Origin: Thermoplasmata archaeon
GTDB lineage: Archaea; Thermoplasmatota; Thermoplasmata; Lutacidiplasmatales; UBA184
Assembly: GCA_030039865.1 (NCBI GenBank)
Contig: JASHUS010000036.1
Coordinates: forward strand, 1-9,389
Length of the DNA: 9,389 bases
Reading direction: 5' to 3'
The notes under the pieces were generated by a model. It was not told where the DNA came from. It was given only the letters and a program-made list of their open reading frames with translations, and made no database searches. Shown here piece by piece: positions 1-5,671 of the stretch (position 1 is its first letter; every line of letters begins with the position of its first letter). A program made the translations under genes and the position numbers.

Positions 1-573
1 TTCGCCCGCGTCGCCGAGAACCGCTCGGGCGAGACCGACGAGGCGATCGTCCACCGGCTCGGTCGGACGCTCGCCGAGGAGGTCCGCGAGCTCACGGCGG
101 CCGGGTACCGGACGTTCGTCTTCCCCGACCCGTATCTCGTCGTGCACCCGCCCGAGGGACCCGCCGCCGAGGCCGTGGTCGCCGGGTACGACGCGATCCG
201 TTCGGCGCTCGGCCCGGCGACGAGCGTCGTCTGGACGTACGGCGCGGACGCGAACGACGCGTTCCCGGTGCTCGACCGTCTGCCCGTCTCCGCAGTCGGG
301 GTCAATCTCTCCGACACGGACGTCGAGCGCCTTCCCCCTGGCCCCCGCACGGCCGGCCTCGGGCTCGGCGTCCTCGATCCCCGGACGACGCTCGCCGAGG
401 ACCCGGGCGAGGTCGCGCGCGTCGTGCGGATCGCCTACGAGCGGCGTCGGCCGTCGCTCGTCTGGCTCGGCCCGGGCGGACCGCTCGACCTCCTGCCCTG
501 GGATGCGGCCGCGCGCAAGCTGCACGTCCTGCCCGCGGTCCGACAGGCGCTCGGCGCGGCGGGGGCCGGATGA
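1..573 (+). CDS. MetE N-terminal-domain-like protein, 3' part (start lies upstream of the window)
   Basis: The reading frame is open from base 1 to a TGA at 571-573, giving 190 residues with no start inside the window, so the gene is cut at its 5' end. The visible part looks like an alternating beta/alpha barrel: a strand with FVFPDPYLVV, then VVWTYGADAND, then VGVNLSD, and near the end LVWLGPGGPLDLLP followed by AARKLHVL. This pattern resembles the small MetE-like proteins that several archaea encode next to the catalytic MetE gene; they correspond to the N-terminal barrel of full-length cobalamin-independent methionine synthase. No zinc-ligand set (HxC, E, C) is present, so it should not be catalytic alone. 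Its stop overlaps the next gene's ATG by 4 nt (ATGA), which points to translational coupling and a joint role, probably in substrate binding. Family assignment is from pattern memory, not a search. Confidence 0.7.
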   Translation, partial: FARVAENRSGETDEAIVHRLGRTLAEEVRELTAAGYRTFVFPDPYLVVHPPEGPAAEAVVAGYDAIRSALGPATSVVWTYGADANDAFPVLDRLPVSAVGVNLSDTDVERLPPGPRTAGLGLGVLDPRTTLAEDPGEVARVVRIAYERRRPSLVWLGPGGPLDLLPWDAAARKLHVLPAVRQALGAAGAG

Positions 574-1715
574 CGACCGACCGGCTCTTCCCGGCCCAGG
601 AGATCGGGAGCCTCGCGAAACCGCGCTGGCAGCTCCTCGGGCAGCGCGGCGAGCCGCTCGACGAGGCCGCCCGGGCCGATTTCCTCGCGTCGGACGCGTC
701 CCTCGGGTTCGGCGACGCGTTCCCCGCGGCGCGGGAGGCGCTCCTCGCGGGCCGGGCCCGCGAGCTCGGGCCCGAGCCGGTCCGGGACCTGGGCGCGCTC
801 TTCGCGATCCGCTTCCTCGAGGCCGCGGGCCTCGATCGGGTCTACGACGGCGAGGCCCGACGCATCGAGATGTACGAGTACCCGATCCGCCAGATGCGCG
901 GCTTCCGCTTCCAGGGCCACGTCCGCTCGTTCGACAGCAAGTACTACCTCAAGGCGGCCGTGACGGACGAGGTCCGCCTCGAGTCGCCGTACCACGTCGA
1001 GGAGTTCGACTTCGTCCGCCGGTTCGCGCACGCCGTTCCGAAGCTGCCGATCACCGGGCCGTACACGCTCGCGGACTGGTCGTACAACGAGTACTACCTC
1101 GCCCGCCAGCCGGGATGGAAGGGACGGGCCGCCCGGCGGGCGGCGCAGCGCGAGTTCGTCGTCGACCTGGCGCGACGAGCGCTCCGGCCGACGATCCGGG
1201 CGCTCGTCGACCGCGGCTGCCGCGTCGTGCAGATCGACGAGCCCGCGGCCGGGACGCACCCCGACGAGGCCGACCTCGTCGTCGAGGGGTTCAACGCGGC
1301 GACGGAGGGGATCGACGCGGAGTTCTCGATGCACATCTGCTACTCGGACTACCGGGACCTCTTGCCCGCACTCCTCGAGGCGAAGCGATGCCGCCAGTGG
1401 GCGTGGGAGTTCGCGAACCGGGACTCGGCGGGGCACGACGGCTACGAGGTGCTCCGGGCGCTCCGGGAATACGGCGACACCCGCGAGGTCGGCCTCGGCG
1501 TCGTCGACGTCCATCGCGACGCGGTGGAGCGGCCCGACGTCGTCGCCGAGCGCATCGAGCGGGCCACGAAGTACCTCGGCGATCCCCACCGGATCTGGGT
1601 CAACCCGGACTGCGGCCTGCGGACCCGCAGCCTTCCCGTGGCGCGCGCGAAGCTCGAGGCGGCGGTCGCGGGCGCGGCGAAGGCGCGGGCCACCTTCGAG
1701 AACCCCCGCCGCTAG
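570..1715 (+). CDS. metE: Cobalamin-independent-type methionine synthase, catalytic domain (core MetE)
   Basis: This 381-residue protein is the catalytic barrel of the MetE/UROD-like superfamily, which transfers a methyl group to homocysteine to make methionine in the cytoplasm. All four zinc ligands expected from MetE are visible: His255 and Cys257 (MHIC), Glu280 (WAWEFANRD) and Cys348 (NPDCGLRTR). The substrate-binding QIDEPA motif is at 221-226. The N-terminal part (about 1-150) includes KYYLKAAVTDE and ITGPYTLADWS, typical of archaeal core MetE proteins. At about half the length of bacterial MetE (about 750 residues), it lacks the N-terminal barrel, which the overlapping upstream gene seems to supply. 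The ATG at 570 is chosen because it lies in a 4-nt ATGA overlap after a G-rich stretch. The methyl donor (a folate or pterin, or methylcobalamin as reported for some archaeal core enzymes) cannot be read from the sequence. No T-rich terminator follows. Confidence 0.9.
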   Translation: MTTDRLFPAQEIGSLAKPRWQLLGQRGEPLDEAARADFLASDASLGFGDAFPAAREALLAGRARELGPEPVRDLGALFAIRFLEAAGLDRVYDGEARRIEMYEYPIRQMRGFRFQGHVRSFDSKYYLKAAVTDEVRLESPYHVEEFDFVRRFAHAVPKLPITGPYTLADWSYNEYYLARQPGWKGRAARRAAQREFVVDLARRALRPTIRALVDRGCRVVQIDEPAAGTHPDEADLVVEGFNAATEGIDAEFSMHICYSDYRDLLPALLEAKRCRQWAWEFANRDSAGHDGYEVLRALREYGDTREVGLGVVDVHRDAVERPDVVAERIERATKYLGDPHRIWVNPDCGLRTRSLPVARAKLEAAVAGAAKARATFENPRR

Positions 1716-1736
1716 CCCCGCGCCGGAGCGCCCGGT

Positions 1737-2144
1737 TCATCCCGGCGGGCGCGACGCCACCGCGTCGATCTCGATCAGGAACTCCGGTCGGAAGAGACGG
1801 CTCACCTGGACGGCGGTGCTCGTCGGCGGGTTCTCGACGTTGACGAACCGGTTCCGGACCTCGCGGATCTCGGGAAGGTGCGAGACGTCGAGCAGGTAGT
1901 ACGTCAGCTTGACCACGTCCGCGAACGTCGCGCCCGCCGCCGCGAGCGCGCTCCCGAGGTTCCGGAACACCTGCTCCGCCTGGGCCCGGTAGTCGCCCGG
2001 CCCCACGACGTTCCCGCGGGCATCGAGGGCGACCTGGCCCGCGACGAAGACGAGCGGGCCGCTGGGCACGATGGCGACGTGCGAGTAGCCGATCGGAGGC
2101 GCGATCGTGCTCGGGTTCTCGAAACGGAGACGCTCGGCGGTCAT
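1737..2144 (-). CDS. Rid (YjgF/YER057c/UK114) family protein lacking the catalytic arginine
   Basis: A 135-residue protein of usual Rid-family length. It has GPLVFVAGQVALDARGNVV (residues 29-47), QAEQVFRNLGSALAAAGA (55-72) and the closing motif LIEIDAVA (123-130), all typical of the trimeric Rid fold. True RidA enzymes hydrolyse reactive enamine/imine intermediates from PLP enzymes and need an arginine equivalent to E. coli Arg105 in PARS. Here the aligned stretch reads PPTSTAVQVSRL, placing Ser109 at that position; the partner acidic residue (Glu125, E. coli Glu120 equivalent) is kept. It therefore fits the Arg-lacking Rid subfamilies, whose reactions are mostly undefined, and should not be called 2-iminobutanoate deaminase. 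It lies 58 nt downstream of map on the same strand; no TATA-like element is visible in that gap, so it may be co-transcribed. It converges tail to tail with metE, 21 nt away. Confidence 0.85.
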   Translation of the reverse strand: MTAERLRFENPSTIAPPIGYSHVAIVPSGPLVFVAGQVALDARGNVVGPGDYRAQAEQVFRNLGSALAAAGATFADVVKLTYYLLDVSHLPEIREVRNRFVNVENPPTSTAVQVSRLFRPEFLIEIDAVASRPPG

Positions 2145-2202
2145 GCCGGCCGCATCCCCCGGCCCCGCTTCCCCGTTGCGCCCGATCCGGGCCGCGAGGA
2201 GG

Positions 2203-3090
2203 TCAGACCGGTACGGGGGCGGTCAGCACCTCGGCCCGGTCCGGACCGACGAGGATCGTGTGCTCCGCCTGCGCGACCCATCCGCCGCCCTCCTCGACGA
2301 AGACGGGGTACGTCTGGAGGGTGCGCCGGGCGCGGCGCAGCGCGGCCTCCTCCTCGGGCGTCGCCGCCCAGCGCATCGCGAACGGGAGGGTGCGGAAGCG
2401 GCCGAAGAGCGCCGAGAGCGCGGGGTCCGCGCGGCCGGGATCCCCGCGGAAGCGCGCGATGTTGCCGAACGGGCCGTTGCGGATCCGCCCGGCCCCGTTG
2501 GTGGCGAACGGCTCGATCGCGATAATCTCCCCCTCGACGAGCGAGGCGTCCGAGTGGTCGGGGACGTTCGGGATCGCTTTGCCCGCGTGGAGCAGGTACC
2601 GTTCGATCGAGTGACCCGTCAGGTTCTCGATCGGCTTCAGCCCCCGGCTCCGGATCGCCGCGGCGATCGCGCGGCTCAGCTCATCGACGCGGGCGCCCGG
2701 GCGCACGGCGGCGATACCGGCCGCGAGGCCCTCGCGGGCCGCCCGCACGAGGTTCTCGTACCGATGCGTCCCCCCGACCTCGACCGTGTCGGCCGTGTCG
2801 GCGATCGCGCCGTCGAGATGCGCTCCGACGTCGACCTTGACGACGTCCCCGTCGACGAATTCGGCGTCGTCGTCACGGGACGGTGTGAAGTGGGCCGCCT
2901 CGTCGTTCCGCGAGAGGTTCACGGGGAAGGCGGGGGCGGCGCCCTGGTCGCGGATGAACGCCTCGACCGCGTCGGCGACGTCGCGGCGCCGGGCGCCCGG
3001 TACCGTGAGCCGGAGTCCGTAATCGCGCGCCCGGCTCGAGATCTCGGCGGCCCGGCGCCAGCGCTCGAGATCCTCCGGGTACGGCGCCAT
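2203..3090 (-). CDS. map: Type II methionine aminopeptidase
   Basis: This 295-residue protein matches the length of archaeal type II MetAPs. It removes the initiator methionine from nascent proteins in the cytoplasm using a dinuclear metal centre. The five metal ligands of the pita-bread fold are visible: Asp87 (VKVDVG), Asp98 (IADTAD), His160 (NLTGHSIERY), Glu193 (IAIEPF) and Glu276 (QAEHTIL). The accessory histidines His67 (EAAHFTP) and His168 (LLHAGK) are also present. The type II insertion is seen as the helical stretch after about residue 215. The ATG at 3090 lies 4 nt after the stop of the upstream tsaC-type gene and has a GGAG ribosome-binding site at 3102-3099 with 8 nt spacing. The gene thus appears to be the third gene of an ndk-tsaC-map operon, a plausible grouping of translation-linked functions. 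Confidence 0.95.
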   Translation of the reverse strand: MAPYPEDLERWRRAAEISSRARDYGLRLTVPGARRRDVADAVEAFIRDQGAAPAFPVNLSRNDEAAHFTPSRDDDAEFVDGDVVKVDVGAHLDGAIADTADTVEVGGTHRYENLVRAAREGLAAGIAAVRPGARVDELSRAIAAAIRSRGLKPIENLTGHSIERYLLHAGKAIPNVPDHSDASLVEGEIIAIEPFATNGAGRIRNGPFGNIARFRGDPGRADPALSALFGRFRTLPFAMRWAATPEEEAALRRARRTLQTYPVFVEEGGGWVAQAEHTILVGPDRAEVLTAPVPV

Positions 3091-3094
3091 CGGG

Positions 3095-3661
3095 CTAGCT
3101 CCGGGCGATCGGCCGGGGCGTGCCGTGCCGGAGGTCGACGAGCTGCGAGGGCTGCCCGGAGCCCGGAGGGCGGGCGGCCAAGTAGACCGCGACGTCGCGG
3201 CCGAACGCGTGCCGCGCCTCGGGGACGGTACGGCACGGCGGCCGGCCGTGGACGTTCGCCGAAGTCGCCGTGATCGGTCCGGCCCGGCGCGCGAGCTCCC
3301 GGGCGACCGGGTGATCCGGGAGACGGAAGCCCACGCTGCCGTCGGGGCCGAACAGGGCCGTCGCGAGCGCGCGGCGGCCCCGACGCGACGGGCGGGCGAG
3401 GAGCGTGTACGGCCCCGGAAGATGCAGGCGGGCGAAGCGGAGGCCGGGGGGGCCGAGGTCCGCCCACGCCTCGAGGTCGGCGAGCGAGCTCACGGCGACC
3501 GAGATCGGCTGACCCTCCGGCCGCTGCTTCACCTGGCCGAGGCGCCGGACCGCCGCGGGATCGGTGGCGCTGGCGCCCAGGCCGAGCAGCGTGTCCGTCG
3601 GATAGACGACGAGCTCTCCCGACCGGATCGCTCGGGCCGCGATCGCGACCGGGGGGCCCAT
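3095..3661 (-). CDS. tsaC: YrdC/TsaC-type threonylcarbamoyl-AMP synthase
   Basis: This 188-residue single-domain protein belongs to the YrdC/Sua5 family. The family makes threonylcarbamoyl-AMP from threonine, bicarbonate and ATP, the first step in tRNA t6A37 modification. Family motifs appear in order: VVYPTDTLLGLG (18-29), the K-x-R signature VKQRPEGQPISV (Lys45, Arg47), LPGPYTLL (81-88), GFRLPDHP (111-118), TSAN (133-136) and PSQLVDLRHGTPRPIARS (171-188). The length fits the short TsaC form; many archaeal Sua5 proteins are longer (about 340 residues) with a C-terminal domain that is absent here, since the frame stops directly after the YrdC fold. The ATG at 3661 lies 4 nt after the ndk stop, with an AGGAG at 3679-3675 some 13 nt upstream. 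The position between ndk and map suggests one transcript. Confidence 0.92.
   Translation of the reverse strand: MGPPVAIAARAIRSGELVVYPTDTLLGLGASATDPAAVRRLGQVKQRPEGQPISVAVSSLADLEAWADLGPPGLRFARLHLPGPYTLLARPSRRGRRALATALFGPDGSVGFRLPDHPVARELARRAGPITATSANVHGRPPCRTVPEARHAFGRDVAVYLAARPPGSGQPSQLVDLRHGTPRPIARS
3099..3102 (-). promoter_or_regulatory. Shine-Dalgarno-like GGAG for map
   Basis: On the minus strand GGAG (3102 to 3099) sits inside the last codons of the tsaC-type gene, 8 nt before the map ATG at 3090. It supports that start and indicates that genes inside this operon are translated with a leader motif, unlike the first gene (ndk), which seems leaderless. Confidence 0.5.
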
Positions 3662-3665
3662 CGGA

Positions 3666-4124
3666 TTACGAGTACTCCTCGCCGACGCGGGAGTAGGCGA
3701 GCAGCTCCTCGGGCGCGAAGTAGAGCGGGAGCTCCCGCGCGGCGGATTCGATCGAGTCGGAGGCGTGGATCAGGTTCGGCGTGATCCCGAGCGCGTAGTC
3801 GCCCCGGATCGTACCGGGGGCCGCGGTCTGGGGGTTCGTCGCGCCCGTGATCAGCCGGACGACCGCGATCGCGGAGCGACCCTCGATCGCCATCGCAACG
3901 ACCGGCCCCGACGTGATGTGCTGCATGAGCGCCGGGTAGAACGGCTTCCCCTCGTGTTCGGCGTAGTGGCGCTGGGCGACCTCGGGAACGACCTTGATCA
4001 GCTTCATCGCGACGATCTTGAGGCCCTTGCGCTCGAGGCGGGCGACGAGCTCGCCGATGAGGCCCCGCCGCACGGCGTCGGGCTTGAGCACGACGAGGGT
4101 CCGTTCGAGATTCCCTTCCGCCAT
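3666..4124 (-). CDS. ndk: Nucleoside diphosphate kinase
   Basis: A 152-residue protein of normal NDK length. It transfers the gamma-phosphate from ATP to nucleoside diphosphates through a phosphohistidine. The N-terminal TLVVLKPDAVRRGLIG (9-24, with Lys14) and the active-site NLIHASDS (117-124, His120) are diagnostic. The ATP-contacting GTIRGDY (104-110) is intact, and the C-terminal LYFAPEELLAYS is a normal family tail. It is the first gene of the minus-strand cluster leading into tsaC and map, with only 4 nt before the next ATG. Upstream lies a BRE/TATA-like element about 28 nt from the ATG, so the transcript is probably leaderless or nearly so. No unusual features. Confidence 0.97.
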   Translation of the reverse strand: MAEGNLERTLVVLKPDAVRRGLIGELVARLERKGLKIVAMKLIKVVPEVAQRHYAEHEGKPFYPALMQHITSGPVVAMAIEGRSAIAVVRLITGATNPQTAAPGTIRGDYALGITPNLIHASDSIESAARELPLYFAPEELLAYSRVGEEYS

Positions 4125-4147
4125 CGCGCCGCCGAGGCCCGGGCGGG

Positions 4148-4160
4148 GGTAAGGTTTTCG
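4148..4160 (-). promoter_or_regulatory. Predicted archaeal promoter (BRE/TATA-like) for the ndk operon
   Basis: On the minus strand the sequence CGAAAACCTTACC reads from 4160 to 4148. CGAAA resembles a TFB recognition element and ACCTTACC a degraded TATA box, in an otherwise very GC-rich setting. The centre of the TATA-like part is about 28 nt before the ndk ATG, the distance at which transcription would begin at or near the start codon. Confidence 0.5.
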
Positions 4161-4186
4161 CGCGGTCGCGGGCGGCGCCGGCCCCT

Positions 4187-4199
4187 CGAAGTTTTAGTA
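4187..4199 (+). promoter_or_regulatory. Predicted archaeal promoter (BRE/TATA-like) for the membrane protein-methyltransferase-cyclase genes
   Basis: CGAAG (4187-4191) followed by TTTTAGTA (4192-4199) closely resembles the archaeal BRE plus TATA arrangement. Its centre is about 26 nt upstream of the ATG at 4222, so the first gene is probably read from a leaderless transcript. No second element of this quality was seen before the two downstream genes, supporting one transcript for all three. Confidence 0.6.
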
Positions 4200-4221
4200 G
4201 GGGGCCGGGTTCGAACGCGCG

Positions 4222-4827
4222 ATGACCTCGGCTCCGTCCGGCGCGATCACGACCGACCTGATCATCCTCGTCCTGATCTGCCTCATGCTCGGCCGCCGGA
4301 CCTACCTCCAGCTCACCGGCGCGCCGTACTCGCCTTCGCGCCTCTTCGTCTTCGCGGGGTTCTACGTCTTCCTCTTCGCCCTGCTCGGGGCCGGAACGAT
4401 CTACGCGGCGATCCTGACCTGGGGTACGGACGCCTTCGTGCTGCTCGCGCCGTACATCGCGATCCCGGTCGCGACCGCGTACTTCGCGGCGCCGTTCGTC
4501 GAGCGGATCGTCCGGTTCGACCGCCGCGGCGGGGGGCAGTGGTACTACACCCTCCCCTGGCACATCCCGATCCTGTACCTCGTCCTCTTCGTCGCCCGCG
4601 TCGCCGGGGAGATCGTCGTGCTCGGGCCCTCGGCGTTCTTCACGTTCCCGCCCCCGCCGCCCAGCTCCTCGCTCGCGCTCGACGTCCTCGTCGCGATCGA
4701 CCTGTTGTTCGCGGCCAGTACCGGCCTGCTCCTCGCACGGGGCTTCGGCATCTACCGGGCGCACCAGAAGCTCCCGCCGGACGCCGCCCCGCCCCCTTCC
4801 CCCTCGCCGCCCTTGCCCCATTCGTAG
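4222..4827 (+). CDS. Five-helix integral membrane protein of unknown function
   Basis: This 201-residue protein has about five predicted membrane segments: near residues 8-24, 41-65, 70-92, 113-136 and 151-173. Positive residues cluster at 25-40, 95-102 and 173-183, so the positive-inside rule gives an outside N-terminus and a cytoplasmic C-terminus. The loop between helices 4 and 5 holds a proline/serine run (142-150), and the last 17 residues are a proline/serine-rich tail, probably disordered. I do not recognise the family with confidence; the GRRTYLQLTG...YSPSRL stretch after helix 1 faintly recalls CcdC-like (DUF1453) membrane proteins, but this is weak. No catalytic motif is visible. 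The ATG at 4222 is supported by the promoter element about 26 nt upstream. The gene ends 15 nt before the methyltransferase and probably shares its transcript. Confidence 0.8.
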   Translation: MTSAPSGAITTDLIILVLICLMLGRRTYLQLTGAPYSPSRLFVFAGFYVFLFALLGAGTIYAAILTWGTDAFVLLAPYIAIPVATAYFAAPFVERIVRFDRRGGGQWYYTLPWHIPILYLVLFVARVAGEIVVLGPSAFFTFPPPPPSSSLALDVLVAIDLLFAASTGLLLARGFGIYRAHQKLPPDAAPPPSPSPPLPHS

Positions 4828-4842
4828 GGCCCGGCGCTCCCG

Positions 4843-5646
4843 GTGACCGCGCGAAGGCTCTCGACCCACCCCGCGGTCCGGGGGTTCGACCGGGCCGCCG
4901 AGGTCTACGAGCGGGCCCGTCCGGAGTATCCGGACGCGGCCGTGCGGGCGCTCGGCCGGGTCCTCGGGCTGCGCCCGGGGACCACGCTCGTCGAACTCGG
5001 CAGCGGGACCGGCAAGCTGACCCGGACGCTCGGGCAACTCGGGGCCGCGCGGGTCGCAGTCGAACCGATGCCGGGCATGCGCCGGGTCTTTGCGCGGATG
5101 GTCCCCGACGTGCCCGTGCTTCCCGGAACGGCGGAGGAGATCCCGCTGCCGGGCGGGTTCGCCGACGCGGTCGTCGCCGCCCAGGCGTTCCAGTGGTTCG
5201 ATCCCGCGCGGGCGCTCCCCGAGATCGCGCGAGTCCTCCGGCCCGGGGGCGGGCTCGGCCTCCTCTGGAACGTTCGCGAGGATCGCTCGCGCGCCTGGAC
5301 CCGGCAGTTGACGGACCTGATCGACGGCTACCGCGTCGCCCGGAGGATCCCGCGCGTCCGGGAGCGACGCTGGAAATCCGTGTTCGCCCACCCGGGGGTC
5401 CCGTTCCTTCCGCTGACGCTCCGGCGGTTCGAGCACCGGCACCGGATCCCCCGGGAACGGGTGGTCGACCGGTTCCTCTCGATCAGCGTGATCGCGCTCC
5501 TCCCGGCGGCCGAGCGGCGCCGCGTCGCCGCGCGCGTCCGGGAGATCCTGGACTCGGATCTCGAGACGCGCGGGCGCCGCGAGATCGATATGCCGTACCA
5601 TACGGAGCTCTACTGGACGTTCCGACGCCCGGACCGAGAGGCCTAA
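4843..5646 (+). CDS. Class I SAM-dependent methyltransferase (Methyltransf_11 / trans-aconitate-methyltransferase-like)
   Basis: A 267-residue Rossmann-fold methyltransferase. Motif I, LVELGSGTGKLT (49-60), binds SAM; the acidic Glu74 in VAVEPM should hold the ribose; GTAEEIPLP (95-103) contacts the adenine region. AAQAFQWFD (112-120) plus IARVLRPGGGLGLLWN (128-143) are typical of the family that includes yeast Tmt1/Crg1-like enzymes, which methylate small molecules. The substrate is unknown. The C-terminal third (about 155-267) is family-specific and ends with PYHTELYWTFR. The start is a GTG at 4843, 15 nt after the previous stop; an upstream alternative within this frame is unlikely because the N-terminal helix before RARPEYP (25-31) is already of normal length. 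The cyclase starts 25 nt downstream. It is related to the methyltransferase at 8478-9317, which shares ARPEYP, motif I and the A-F-[QH]-W signature. Confidence 0.9.
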   Translation: MTARRLSTHPAVRGFDRAAEVYERARPEYPDAAVRALGRVLGLRPGTTLVELGSGTGKLTRTLGQLGAARVAVEPMPGMRRVFARMVPDVPVLPGTAEEIPLPGGFADAVVAAQAFQWFDPARALPEIARVLRPGGGLGLLWNVREDRSRAWTRQLTDLIDGYRVARRIPRVRERRWKSVFAHPGVPFLPLTLRRFEHRHRIPRERVVDRFLSISVIALLPAAERRRVAARVREILDSDLETRGRREIDMPYHTELYWTFRRPDREA

Positions 5647-5671
5647 TCTCCCCCGGCGACGATGCGACGCC

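Noticed and set aside
435..1589. Minus-strand open frame opposite metE (384 codons)
   Set aside because: It lies fully antisense to the catalytic methionine synthase, whose zinc ligands fix the coding strand; no domain is visible in the antisense product.
2107..3273. Plus-strand open frame opposite map (388 codons)
   Set aside because: It is antisense to the methionine aminopeptidase and part of the tsaC-type gene, both with intact active-site motifs; the product is low complexity.
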